Assembly (NCBI GenBank): GCA_003116975.1 | Contig: BGKB01000033.1 | Coordinates: 434,001-498,000 of the forward strand | Reading direction: 5' to 3' | From: Aurantiochytrium sp. KH105 | Taxonomy: Eukaryota > Sar > Bigyra > Thraustochytrida > Thraustochytriidae | DNA: 64,000 nucleotides | Shown: one piece after another, positions 10,431 to 19,656 of the stretch | How positions within the stretch are numbered: position 1 is the stretch's first letter | How the letters are laid out: each line of letters opens with the position of its first letter | Program-made: the position numbers and the translations under genes | The notes under the pieces: model-generated | Told to the model about the DNA's origin: nothing | The model's input: only the letters and a program-made list of their open reading frames with translations | Databases searched by the model: none

Positions 10431-11181
10431 ACGCCTAAATACGAAGGCAGAGGAGTGGTGGCATTTTGATGGGGATCAATGCAGCAACCAAGTCGATTCG
10501 CCAGTATTCGCCAGAGGGAGAAAAACAACGTGGCCGTATAACTTATGCTTCGAGAGTATGATGGCCTTTTGGCCAAGCTGAACGAGCTATTACGGCTAGG
10601 TGCAGAGAAGCGAAGCCCTCACCGTAGTCCTGAGAGAGCGATCGCCTAGGCAAACGCATTTTTGCGCTTACTGATGGCCTTCATTGAGCGCACCTTGGCC
10701 TTCGCAGGCTATGCTCACGCCAAGATGTAGGGTTTTCGTGTTTGATGATGATGATGGAGAAGGGCATCTTTGTCAGCGGCCTTTATAAGCCCGCTGCAGG
10801 CGGCGTCAAGGCGTTTAGCGGGGTATGTATACATTGGGTACATTCCAGCACTGTTACGTCTCCCTTGGCAAGATGCCGGTGCCTCGTTTCTGGAATCGTG
10901 CCCAAGTCCCCATTCCCAGCTTTATCACACGATCACCCCGCACGATGCTGGAACAGCGCCTCCTGATCTGGCCTTCTACTGTCAATTCGCAAGGCTCCGG
11001 GGTTCCCTCCTCGTTCTGCGCCTTGTCATTCTAGCTTGGCGAACGCAGCGCGGAAACTTCTTCGTTTCACCTTTTCGCACTCGCCAGCCAGCCAGCCAGT
11101 CAGCAAACCCGCAATCCGCTTTCCGGGCGCCAAGACAAACCCCAAGGTCCACATCCGCCGCAGCCAGCGCAGCAGCGGCAG

Positions 11182-11234
11182 CAGACAGACAGACAAACAC
11201 TCCAACACTCCAACACTCCAACAGACAGACAGAC
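11182..11234. repeat. Nested array: CAGA repeats flanking (CCAACACT)3
   Basis: Three octamer copies CCAACACT sit between two blocks of CAGA repeat, followed by GCAA units. This is the most complex simple-repeat cluster in the window. Confidence 0.85.
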
Positions 11235-11629
11235 AAGCAAGCAACCCGTTTCCCTCCTCGCGCAAGCGCGCCACCCGAGCTCGCTCGCTCGCTCGCCCTG
11301 GCGAGCGCTCTCAGCCGTGCGCCCGGGACCCGGCGCGGGTCGGCGCCGGTTCCTGCCCCGGTCCGCGAACGGTCCCCGTCGGTTCCGCCCGGGGTCCGCG
11401 CGCGACTGGCCGCGAGGTGCGTGCGCGAGCCGAGAGCGGCGCGTGCAGGCAGTGCGCGCGGGCGCGTCCTCGCTCGCGGCGCCCGCGACCGCGGCTCCGG
11501 CAGCCGCTGCCGCGCGCGCGCAAACCAGCAAACTCGGCCTGCGCGCGGGAGAGGCCCTCTCCTCGAAGTCCGCGAGGAGCGGAGCTGCGCTGCGCTGCGC
11601 CGGAAGTCGGTCGGAGGGCGCGGCCGTGG

Positions 11630-11653
11630 CTTGCTTGCTTGCTTGCTTGCTTG
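11630..11653. repeat. Tandem (CTTG)6
   Basis: Six copies of CTTG lie about 200 bp upstream of the 129-aa gene start, probably in its promoter or 5' UTR. Confidence 0.85.
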
Positions 11654-11856
11654 TCTCGCCGGACCATTGCGAGTGGCGCGGAGAGAGCAGAGCAGAATAG
11701 AGAGAGAGAGAGCAGCAAAGGAGAGCCACAGAGCCGCAGAGCCACAAGACCGAGACCGCGGAGCGAGCGAGCGGCCACGCGCGGAGCTTGGCGGGCCGGC
11801 GGGCGGCGGGCGCGGGGGAGGAGGGCGACGGCGAAGGAGCCTTCCGGCGCGGCGCC

Positions 11857-12246
11857 ATGGCAGCGGTGATGCGCCAGGAGCGCGACGCCAAGATGGAGCT
11901 CAAGGCGTGCCTGCACGACGAGGACGAGCGCGCGGACCTTGCCGAGTCCGTGGCGACCCGCCTCGAGTCGCTGTGCGCGCTGTGCCCTGACTTCCTCCTC
12001 GCGGCTGTCCTTGAAGGCGTGCTGGGGGAGATTGTCATGGACGTGCCGCAGGAAAACCTGCGCGAGGTGGCGCGCCGTCTGCGCAAGTCGCATACCGCCG
12101 AGAATGAGGCCGGCTTTCGTATTGGCATGAAAGCGCTCGAGGCCTGCGCGCAGGAAGGCTCTGCCGCTTTCTTCGCGCGTCTCACGGCCATGTCGCCGGC
12201 CGACGTGGCTCTCTGGCGCAACGACTTCGAGGGTCTCGCCTTGTGA
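11857..12246 (+). CDS. Small helical protein of unknown function (129 aa)
   Basis: The first ATG in the frame sits in a strong context (GCGCCATGG) and opens 129 codons with a clear GC-rich third-position bias. The product is acidic and almost all helical by composition, with heptad-like leucines (DLAESVATRLESL, FLLAAVLEGVLGEIV) and an Ala-rich middle. It ends ALWRNDFEGLAL. There is no signal peptide or membrane segment. I do not recognise a family; a small adaptor or helical-bundle subunit is possible. It is convergent with tepsin across a 564-nt spacer. The open frame extends upstream without an ATG, so a longer spliced N-terminus cannot be excluded. Confidence 0.6.
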   Translation: MAAVMRQERDAKMELKACLHDEDERADLAESVATRLESLCALCPDFLLAAVLEGVLGEIVMDVPQENLREVARRLRKSHTAENEAGFRIGMKALEACAQEGSAAFFARLTAMSPADVALWRNDFEGLAL

Positions 12247-12810
12247 CGCTTGCAACGAAAGGACAAAGTAATTCTTTGCTTACCCTTTCCTGACCCTTTC
12301 ACAAAAAAATCCTTATTCCGCGCGGATGAGCCAGGTGAACACCGCCACCTTTCTCTCCGCTCTGCCGAGCCAGTCTCTCTGACTCTGAACTCAACATCTC
12401 GCTTTTAGAAGCCCTCTTTTTCCCCCTCCAAATAAAATCAATCGTAGTGAATCATTTCTCATTCTTGACTTTGACAGTAAGTGTCTGCAGCTCCCTCGTG
12501 TCCGCATGTAGCATGTAGGTGGATAAAAATTCATTTGCTGGACAGGCGCATTGAATGACGCTATACGACTTGAATCGTGCACTTGGCAGCCAGCCATATT
12601 CCATTCATAAGAAAACGTAGTGGACCATTTATTATCGTTGAAATCGAGCTCTTGTGCACATGTACATAATCATGGACTTGCTGCGCAGGCGCATCGAAAT
12701 TCTCATGCAACCCGAAACCGTGCACTCGGCAGCCTTTCACACAAAGTCGTCGTCAAGCCCTACGTGCGCCGGAGTAAAAATGCATGTAAAATAAAAAGCA
12801 CAGATGATCT
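12247..12810. other. Convergent 3' spacer between the 129-aa gene and tepsin
   Basis: This 564-nt AT-richer stretch should hold both 3' UTRs. TTTATT near 12627 is an AATAAA on the tepsin strand. No coding frame is convincing. Confidence 0.5.
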
Positions 12811-15363
12811 TTACTTCATTTCTGCCATAGTCGAAGAGACAAAATCAAACTTGTCGGGCTGAGGCTTGCTTTGCTGCGAAGAAGACGAGGCTGCCGACAC
12901 ACTTCGGGTTATCGAAGAAGGCATACCGACACCACCTCCGGACAGCCCGTGACTACCAGTCGGCATTCCCGACATGGTTTGCGCCATGTGCTGCATTTGC
13001 TGGGAAGGCATAGCGCCCTGATGTTGCATAGGCATTTGCTGCATCTGACCTTGCTGCAGCATCGCCATGAGTTGCTGCTGCTGCTGCGAAGAGGGCGCCA
13101 TACCAATCTGCTGCTGCATTTGCATCAACTGCTGGAACTGCTGGAACTGCTGGAACTGAAGCTGCTGTGGCGTGAGTCCTCCGGTTTGCTGCGGCAAGTT
13201 GCCTTGCATTCCAGGCATGCCTTGAATGCCGGATCCTGTCTGGCCCGCTTGCGCAGGTTGCGAGGGAGCCATCAGATCGTCAAACGGGCTGCTCTGAGCT
13301 TGCGATCCCGACGAAGTCGTCGGCTTCAAAGTGTGGCCACTGCTGCTGCTCGTCTGTGCAAAGGAGCTGCCCGGTCCGCTGCCACCCTGAATGAAGGAAA
13401 AACCCGTCTTGTCTCCGGCTTGAGACTGCGAGGTTTCACTTTTGCCATGATTATTGTTGTTGCTGCTGCTGCTGCCGGATGCCATGGAGAGCGCTTCAAG
13501 CTGGCTCGCCAGACTCTTGGCCTTTGCTGCTCCGTCGTGAACACGTTGAAAATCATTGCCAGCCCCGCCGAGATCGCCGCCCAACAAAGAGTCAAGGTCT
13601 GTCGATCCAGCTGCCGATGCTGGTGCTGTTGGTGCTGGTGCTTCGTCTCCTCCAGCCTGCGAGGTGTTCTGCTCCGCTTCACCATAAAACAAAAGATCAT
13701 CATTGTTGTCCTCGCTCGCTGACACCTCATTCCGAGCTGTCGAGGGCGCTTGAGATGCAGACTTTACCTGGAGACTGCCAAACAAACTACCGCTTCCATT
13801 GGACATTCCATTTCCATTCGCAGAGGTAGCTGTGGTAGTCGACGCAGGCGCGGGCGCGGGCATGGACTCCGGTGCGGCCGCAGGCGCGTATCCAACGGCT
13901 TCCGTGGAACTCGCAACCGCAGCGGCTGCATCGCCAAAATCAAGGAGGTCATCGTGTCCGTTCATCTGGGCAGGGGCCGCAGCGCTGGTGGAAGAGGGCG
14001 CAGGCGCAGGGACATCCTCGCCGGCTTCGTCGCCATACAGGAGCTTCCATACGCTCTGCGTGCGGGTGCGCACATTCGCTTGCGTGGACCGCCGCAGGTC
14101 CTCCAGAATCTCGGCGTGTTCGTCCAAATAATCTACAAACGCCTCTAGATCTTCGGCCTGCACCAGAGCCTCGCATACACAAAGCGCCTTGTGCTGCACC
14201 TTCCACTCGGCAGACGCTAGCTTTTCGTAAAGAATTGGCATTACCACTTGCGCGTCAAGTGTTTTGCAGGCTGTGAGGAAGGCGCTCAATTTCTCTCTCG
14301 ATGGCACAGGTCGCACGCCGCCACGTCCACACAGACCGTCCACAAGACTCCGCTCATAACGACCATCCGAAACGGTGCCTGAGGCACCCCCGCTGGAATT
14401 GTCTGTGCGTTGTTGGCTCGGCGAGTTTGTATGACCGCTCGACATGCTGTTGCCTCCCCAAGGCCCTGCGTGTCCTGCTGCCCCAAACGAGGAAGCTGTC
14501 TGCCCCGATCCGGCGAACCCACCACTACTAGGACCCGTGTACGACCCAGTGTAGCCGCCAGCGCCGCCACCTGCCGAAGGACCGGCATACGATCCTGAGT
14601 CATGGCGCGGAGGAGTACCTCGCTTGTCAGAACCAAGCCACTGCTGGATTCCGGCCGCGGCACCCGACTTGGAGGCCTTGTCCGAGTATTCTTCGATGCG
14701 GTCCTTGACACGGTCCATAAAGCCCTTTGGCTGGTTGCGCGGATCCTTAAAGTTGGGATTTCCGATGCCCTGGTACTGCGGCCCCGAAGACGTCATGTTT
14801 ACCATGCCGCCATAGCCACCGCTACCGCCGGCCGTACTACCTCCGTTCGAATATCTGGCGGCCGTGACACCATTGCTACGCGCGGCCACGTCGTAATGCG
14901 AGGAAGCATCCGATGATCCGCCGCTTGGTGCCGAGCTTGCGCCATAACCTTGAATCCGGCGGGCGAGCGCGCTGTTGCTGGAGGTTATTTCGGTCGAGTT
15001 GTCAAAGATTGCTTCTAAAGCTTCCTTGGCCGCCTCGCGCACCGCTCGATACGGTTGGTCGCCCTTGAGCGGGTCTGCCGGTCCGGTAAATTGCAAGCAC
15101 GCCTTGACCTCGCCGATATTCGGTCCAGCCTGAATCGCTCTGCGGAACGAGCCGTCGCCGCGTCGGCACACTTGCTTGATGATGAGCAGCACCTTGTGCT
15201 TGACCACGGGTTCCTTGCGTTTCAGCCGGTCCACCAGGTACTTGCATACCTTGTTCGTCACGTCGGCGCCTTCAAAGGTCATCTTGGCCACCTCCCCGTA
15301 CAGGTATCCTGGCGTCGGCGAATCCTCCGTTGAGGTCGCCTTGGCCAGCGTCGTGCGGTTCAT
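12811..15363 (-). CDS. TEPSIN: Tepsin-like ENTH/VHS adaptor
   Basis: The 850-aa product has the two folded domains of tepsin, the accessory protein of the AP-4 coat at the trans-Golgi network. An ENTH domain opens the protein (about residues 3-125; signatures DSPTPGYLYGEVAKMTFEG, FTGPADPLKGDQPYR). A VHS-like second domain lies at about 350-445 (LSAFLTACKTL, EWKVQHKALCVCEALVQ). Between and after them are Gly/Ser-rich linkers, and the last 150 residues are rich in Gln and Met. Two short peptides, LFGSLQV (about 527) and TGFSFIQ (about 652), resemble the LFxGMxL and SAFSFLN motifs by which vertebrate tepsin binds AP-4; this reading is inference. The start is the first ATG (MNRTTLAKATST), directly before the ENTH fold. 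A CTG/CAG array lies just upstream in the 5' UTR. It is longer than human tepsin because of the linkers. Confidence 0.85.
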   Translation of the reverse strand: MNRTTLAKATSTEDSPTPGYLYGEVAKMTFEGADVTNKVCKYLVDRLKRKEPVVKHKVLLIIKQVCRRGDGSFRRAIQAGPNIGEVKACLQFTGPADPLKGDQPYRAVREAAKEALEAIFDNSTEITSSNSALARRIQGYGASSAPSGGSSDASSHYDVAARSNGVTAARYSNGGSTAGGSGGYGGMVNMTSSGPQYQGIGNPNFKDPRNQPKGFMDRVKDRIEEYSDKASKSGAAAGIQQWLGSDKRGTPPRHDSGSYAGPSAGGGAGGYTGSYTGPSSGGFAGSGQTASSFGAAGHAGPWGGNSMSSGHTNSPSQQRTDNSSGGASGTVSDGRYERSLVDGLCGRGGVRPVPSREKLSAFLTACKTLDAQVVMPILYEKLASAEWKVQHKALCVCEALVQAEDLEAFVDYLDEHAEILEDLRRSTQANVRTRTQSVWKLLYGDEAGEDVPAPAPSSTSAAAPAQMNGHDDLLDFGDAAAAVASSTEAVGYAPAAAPESMPAPAPASTTTATSANGNGMSNGSGSLFGSLQVKSASQAPSTARNEVSASEDNNDDLLFYGEAEQNTSQAGGDEAPAPTAPASAAGSTDLDSLLGGDLGGAGNDFQRVHDGAAKAKSLASQLEALSMASGSSSSNNNNHGKSETSQSQAGDKTGFSFIQGGSGPGSSFAQTSSSSGHTLKPTTSSGSQAQSSPFDDLMAPSQPAQAGQTGSGIQGMPGMQGNLPQQTGGLTPQQLQFQQFQQFQQLMQMQQQIGMAPSSQQQQQLMAMLQQGQMQQMPMQHQGAMPSQQMQHMAQTMSGMPTGSHGLSGGGVGMPSSITRSVSAASSSSQQSKPQPDKFDFVSSTMAEMK

Positions 15364-15419
15364 CTTCGCGGGCCTCTTCTCCCCCAGCTCCTGCTGCGCG
15401 AGCTCCTGCCGCGCCTGCT

Positions 15420-15465
15420 CTGCTGCTGCTGCTGCTGCTGCTGCCGCTGCTGCTGCTGCTGCTGC
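15420..15465. repeat. Trinucleotide array (CTG/CAG)15
   Basis: About 15 CTG triplets with one CCG variant lie 60-100 bp upstream of the tepsin ATG, so the transcript carries CAG repeats in its leader. It is not translated if the chosen ATG is right. Confidence 0.9.
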
Positions 15466-15748
15466 GTCTCCCTGCGCGTCGTCGCCGTGGCCGTCGTCTT
15501 CGTCCTCGCGCGATCTGCGGCAGACAGGCAGGCCGTCGCGGGCGGCGCGCAGAGGCCGCGTTCTCCGGCGCGGGCCGGGGCGGTCGCTGGCGCGGCGCGG
15601 CGCTGCGAGCCCGCGGGCGCGGCGGCGGTGCGCGAGCGAGGGCGTCGGAGAGGCCGCGGGACCTTGCTCGGCGGGTTTTGCTCTCCGGCTTCGCCTGGCC
15701 TGCCCTGCCTGCTTGCGCGGGTCTCTCCGCCTCGGATCCAACGCCAAG

Positions 15749-15787
15749 CGCGCAAGTCGCCTATTGCGCCGCCCGGAAGTGGGCTAT
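15749..15787 (+). promoter_or_regulatory. Two direct copies of the AAGTSNNCTAT element
   Basis: GCAAGTCGCCTAT (about 15751-15764) and GGAAGTGGGCTATA (15775-15787) lie in direct orientation about 24 bp apart, with GGCCTATAC close behind (about 15805). They match the paired sites at 4982-5037. Function is inferred from recurrence only. Confidence 0.45.
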
Positions 15788-15917
15788 ACGCCGCTCCAAG
15801 GGCCCCGCGAGGCCTATACTGCACTGTTGCCGCGACTGGTCGCACAGCGAGTGCGCAGGGCGATCGGCGCAGGGCTCGCGAGATCAAGTTCGACCACGTA
15901 ACAGTTGGCCAAAGTCG

Positions 15918-15955
15918 ATCGCATCGCATCGCATCGCATCGCATCGCATCGCATC
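15918..15955. repeat. Tandem pentamer (ATCGC)7
   Basis: Seven copies of ATCGC lie about 115 bp upstream of the start codon of the 586-aa gene. A decayed relative (CGCATCGCGTCG) occurs near 20535-20563 in another promoter. Confidence 0.9.
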
Positions 15956-16069
15956 ACGAGCGAGGCTACGCGCGGATAGATCGTCTTGACGGCATCTTGC
16001 GTAGAGTGGTCCCGAAGACTTTGGCTTTTCTATAGTTTGATAGACAGGGTGACGAGGAAGGGCGAGCCC

Positions 16070-17830
16070 ATGGAGGAGTCTGGAAAGGTCGAAAAGCTCA
16101 AGGGCGACGACGCGACGAACGAGATCGATGACGAAGCCTTGAATGCACTCTTGGTTGCTTTGAACGGTGAAACGAATGAAGCTCTGAATGAGATGGAAAC
16201 AGACGCGAACGTAGAGATCACCGCCTCCTGCGTTGATCTGCCCGACGCACTTTGGGACTGCCTCGGCAACGTTCTTGACGCATCAGCGAGTGAATCGAAA
16301 ACGCGCGCGCAGACTGCAGAGGATATCGTGCGATGCATCGAGGAGCGTGGACCTCCGCGAGAAGTGGTCATGATGGCAACTGCAAACGTAGGTCGCGGAA
16401 GTCCCAGTTTACCACAAGCCAAAGCGCGCCTGCAGCGCGTCCTGGCCAAAGCATGCGCCAGAGTAGATCCCGGAGCTTCGGCGAAACGGACGAAAAAACT
16501 ACTCACAGATTCATTATGGGTTTTTGAGCGGTGTTTCCCAGCGTCTTCCGTCTTTAACGAGCGCGTGCTTGCTTTGAGTACCCTCGTCGAATCTCTGGCG
16601 CAATTTTTTAGACGAGAGGAAATGCAGCACTGCACATGCGTAGTCGCAATACGCGCGCTTGGATCATGCGCAGATGCGCCTCCAGGAAACGACTTCTTCC
16701 ATTCTGACCCAGCTCGCACAGTGCTAGATCTGCTCTGCCAGTCGGGAGTTGCAGCTACCTTAGGAGACCTTCATCGCATCCTCACAGAGCAACAGACTAA
16801 ACCTCCGCAGGACGACGAGCATGATACCTGTATCGGTGATGAAGGCATAGATTTTTCTCGCTGGGATGAACGTGGCCTCGCTTGCGTCGCGCTCGTGATC
16901 GTCGTCTCAGAGCAGGAGACTTGGGTTCCGGCAGTGTGGACAGTTGCTGAGAGAATTCGGCTCATTGAACCCTTTGCCCACCATTTTCTAGGTATTCGTG
17001 CTTCGCAGTTTATAGCCGAGCGTGGTGTTCAACTCGCAAACTGGGGTTTGAGCATGGGCGAAAAAGGATGCCTTGCAGACATACGTAGCGATGGAGTTCA
17101 CGAAAAGGCTCTTGCCAATCTCGCTGTCGCCTTGGCAAATTATGCTTCTTCGCATCCTGTCGCAGAACGCCGAGCCGATGCCGTCAAGTGTCTGATTCGC
17201 GCCTTTGACCTTGTCTGCGGTCCAGCGGTTCCCGGGTCGTCCGGAGGACTTGCACTTCTCCGCAGTGTGTACGAGCGCTGCTTCTTCGTGCCGCCCAAGG
17301 CGCTGGCAATTGACCACGTACGACGCCACGTAGCATCAACCTGGAATAAAGACCTGTGCGAGACAGTGGCAGATTTCTCGGTTTCGCAACTCGAGGCTTT
17401 TGCAAGTGGGTCCTCAGGTGATCTGGAGATGCACGCGGATCTTGTCATATCCTTTTTGGTGCTGACACGACTGCTCGCTGCACGCCATCATTTCGCCGAT
17501 TCAGACCTTTGCACACGAGCTGTCGCGGCCTCTAAAAACTTGGCGCGCAGCATTACGCAGGCGCAATCGGAACTCTATACAGTTTCTGCAATGGACACAA
17601 GTAACACGAGCGCTCCGCACGAAGGGGCTTGCAAGCATTCTCATCAGCAGTGTCAGCATCCGCACAAGAACGCCGACGCTGTGCAGAGCAATGCTCTCGT
17701 TATTGAGGATGCTCCTTTTCGACCACCGCCGCCTCCCACACGTAGCATTGCACAACGAGGAATGCACTTGGCTCTTCTCGAAGATGCGAATAGTTTGGCA
17801 CTAGCTGCAATGTCTCAACGTGAAAACTAG
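16070..17830 (+). CDS. Unknown 586-aa all-helical protein
   Basis: The frame runs 587 codons from the first ATG (MEESGKVEKLKG). The product is helical throughout, with repeated amphipathic segments (ALNALLVALNGETNEAL, ALANLAVALANYASS, LVISFLVLTRLLAARH) as in an alpha-solenoid. A Pro run (RPPPPPPT) and a His/Gln-rich stretch (HSHQQCQHPHKNAD) lie near the C-terminus. There is no signal peptide or membrane segment. Length and helix pattern are compatible with the glomulin/ALF4/Ybp2 group, which binds Rbx1 of cullin ligases, but I see no decisive motif and hold this only as a guess. Its stop is 86 nt from the stop of the RGS gene on the other strand, so their 3' UTRs probably overlap. Confidence 0.8.
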   Translation: MEESGKVEKLKGDDATNEIDDEALNALLVALNGETNEALNEMETDANVEITASCVDLPDALWDCLGNVLDASASESKTRAQTAEDIVRCIEERGPPREVVMMATANVGRGSPSLPQAKARLQRVLAKACARVDPGASAKRTKKLLTDSLWVFERCFPASSVFNERVLALSTLVESLAQFFRREEMQHCTCVVAIRALGSCADAPPGNDFFHSDPARTVLDLLCQSGVAATLGDLHRILTEQQTKPPQDDEHDTCIGDEGIDFSRWDERGLACVALVIVVSEQETWVPAVWTVAERIRLIEPFAHHFLGIRASQFIAERGVQLANWGLSMGEKGCLADIRSDGVHEKALANLAVALANYASSHPVAERRADAVKCLIRAFDLVCGPAVPGSSGGLALLRSVYERCFFVPPKALAIDHVRRHVASTWNKDLCETVADFSVSQLEAFASGSSGDLEMHADLVISFLVLTRLLAARHHFADSDLCTRAVAASKNLARSITQAQSELYTVSAMDTSNTSAPHEGACKHSHQQCQHPHKNADAVQSNALVIEDAPFRPPPPPTRSIAQRGMHLALLEDANSLALAAMSQREN

Positions 17831-17916
17831 TTGGTACAAAATAGGTATGTATTTATTGACCGCTTGACACTTTTATGCAGCCTTCTACAAAGGCGATCGG
17901 TAAGCATGCAAGATCT

Positions 17917-19656
17917 TTAGACGACTCCAAGTTGCTGCGTTCGCGAATCTGTCTCGCCATCGTCGTCGCCGCCGTCTTCGCCACCAGACCTGTTACCGGT
18001 AAGGGGTTCGGCGATTACACCCACAACATCGACATCAACAATAACAGCAGGCACAGAGTCCGAGGTAGTAATGTCAAAGCTGTCGTGAGACCGAGGCGAC
18101 TGGCGACGAGGGGTGTAGGACCCGCTGTTTCGCGTCTCCAAAAAGTCCTCGAGGAAATTAATCTGCATGTTCGCGTACACTTCTGCCTTGGCAACTTCAA
18201 AGAGCGTTTTCGGCGCTCCCTTTGCATTGCAGAGCGCAGTGCGTGTCGATTGTCTGAGCTCAACGCTGTATGGCGCGTGCGGGGCGATAAAGCGTGCAAT
18301 CATGTTGCGAGCCTCGCGCTGCCTCCAAAGGCGGTCTTCGCACGTCTCAAAGTGCTCAATGGACTCAAAGAGAAGCATGGGCTCGACCGTGCCCTTGCGC
18401 TCAAGGTAGGCTGAGAAATACTTGCGCTCCGTCGTGTCTGCAAGAATGTCCGACAATTGCACGTGATGCGTCTCGTCGCCTTGCTCGGGACAATCGATAT
18501 GAAGCGCCTTGCCTCTGGCACCATGCACCTTTCGCGGGCCGCCATTCGAGGAATCGTCGTCCGTGCGACAGCAGTTTCGTCGCCAGCACGACTCGCGGTG
18601 CTTGACCGTGACCGACGAGCGGAATTTGTAAACAATTCCGGCGAACAAAGCCACAGAGAATCCCAGAACGCAAAGCGGGATAATCGTGTTGAGGTCCATT
18701 TCGTTGTAAAGCTCGCGAACATCACCGTTGTTGTCCAGACACGCGCAGTCGTCACTTGAGCTATCGGAAGGATCGCATTCTGCGAAAGCACTGCGGCCTT
18801 CGACGCAAGCGTAGTTCTGGGCGTCTTCTGATGCAGCGTCGCTGGCTCCGGAGACAGTCTCAAAGGCGAGAACGAGACCCTCGAGCATCGCTTCCGAGTC
18901 CGAAAAGCTGTGACCACGAGCTTCAATCACATAGATCGTTGCCCCGTCGCTTCCCGTCGTCTGGACGGGAGTTACGTCGACGGCTTCCGACATGCAATAG
19001 GTTCCATTATCCACCGAAGCTGGCAGCGCCAGCTCAAGTTCGCTGTAAGATCCGGACGAGACTTTAATTTCGGTGTCTTCCTGGCTGCTGAAGCGGAATT
19101 GCGCGGTGACCTTTTGCGTAATATCAACGACCTTGGAGTTGAGCACCCAGCGAGCAACATATTCGTCACTATCACCCAAGAGCTCGACACTGCGCGACAC
19201 AAAAGGTCCTTCGCTTCCTAGTTCACACTGCGCCTCGAAGCCGCCACTCAGAGCAACAAATTCGTCATCATCATCCTCGTCATCGTCGTCATCGTCGTCT
19301 TCGTCGTCGTGCTCTAAATAAGGTTCATCATCTTCATAGTCATCGTCGTCATCATCATCATCATCCTCTTCCTCGTCGTCGTCGTCGTCATTAGCACCTT
19401 CCTCTTCCTCTGTATCGTCATCAGCAGACGCGCTCTCACGAACCTCGGTAATGCACATGTCATAGATGGTGGCGAGGAACGGAGCTGCATCTTCTACGCA
19501 CAAACTCTGCGCGCTGCCTTCGAGGAGGCTTTGACACAACGTTGCGGACTCCTTGTCGATCATGCTCTCACTCGATGTTGCGCAGTTCCTGGCGCCCAGG
19601 ACAAGAGACCAGAGACCAACAAAGGCCATGGCCGTAAGGCGAAGGTCAAAACCCAT
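17917..19656 (-). CDS. Single-pass membrane protein with extracellular acidic tract and cytoplasmic RGS domain
   Basis: The 579-aa product starts with a signal peptide (MGFDLRLTAMAFVGLWSLVL). An acidic tract of almost only Asp and Glu (about residues 75-132) follows, then a Cys-containing extracellular domain (about 135-315) without a family I recognise. One membrane helix lies near 318-343 (IIPLCVLGFSVALFAGIVY), with basic residues after it. The cytoplasmic part holds an RGS-type fold (about 397-508), with KYFSAYLERKGTVEPMLLFE, ARNMIARFI and YANMQINFLEDFLET in the expected order. RGS domains speed GTP hydrolysis by G-alpha subunits. The start is the first ATG directly before the signal peptide; the frame above it has none. 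A receptor that shuts off G-protein signalling is the likely role, by inference. Soluble and seven-helix RGS proteins are the usual forms; a single-pass form is uncommon. Confidence 0.82.
   Translation of the reverse strand: MGFDLRLTAMAFVGLWSLVLGARNCATSSESMIDKESATLCQSLLEGSAQSLCVEDAAPFLATIYDMCITEVRESASADDDTEEEEGANDDDDDEEEDDDDDDDDDYEDDEPYLEHDDEDDDDDDDEDDDDEFVALSGGFEAQCELGSEGPFVSRSVELLGDSDEYVARWVLNSKVVDITQKVTAQFRFSSQEDTEIKVSSGSYSELELALPASVDNGTYCMSEAVDVTPVQTTGSDGATIYVIEARGHSFSDSEAMLEGLVLAFETVSGASDAASEDAQNYACVEGRSAFAECDPSDSSSDDCACLDNNGDVRELYNEMDLNTIIPLCVLGFSVALFAGIVYKFRSSVTVKHRESCWRRNCCRTDDDSSNGGPRKVHGARGKALHIDCPEQGDETHHVQLSDILADTTERKYFSAYLERKGTVEPMLLFESIEHFETCEDRLWRQREARNMIARFIAPHAPYSVELRQSTRTALCNAKGAPKTLFEVAKAEVYANMQINFLEDFLETRNSGSYTPRRQSPRSHDSFDITTSDSVPAVIVDVDVVGVIAEPLTGNRSGGEDGGDDDGETDSRTQQLGVV

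Larger units (their letters stand above)
9672..11856. other. Long spacer between CPOX and the 129-aa gene
   Basis: The spacer is 2.2 kb and holds the CPOX promoter and 5' UTR near its left end and the 129-aa gene promoter near its right end. It contains tandem arrays at 9853-9893, 10395-10430, 11182-11234 and 11630-11653, a GGAAGTCGG motif at about 11601, and one doubtful frame (9950-10324). The stretch 10550-10760 is less repetitive and could hide a short exon or a non-coding RNA, but I could not support one. Confidence 0.45.
15364..16069. promoter_or_regulatory. Divergent promoter region between tepsin and the 586-aa gene
   Basis: This 706-nt spacer serves two divergent genes. It contains a CTG array (15420-15465) in the tepsin leader, paired copies of the AAGTSNNCTAT element (15749-15787), and a pentamer array (15918-15955). 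Confidence 0.6.

Noticed and set aside
10640-10710. A short minus-strand peptide ending KVRSMKAISKRKNAFA
   Set aside because: It looks like the basic tail of a small ribosomal-type protein after a splice acceptor, but I found no upstream exon, so it is not supported.
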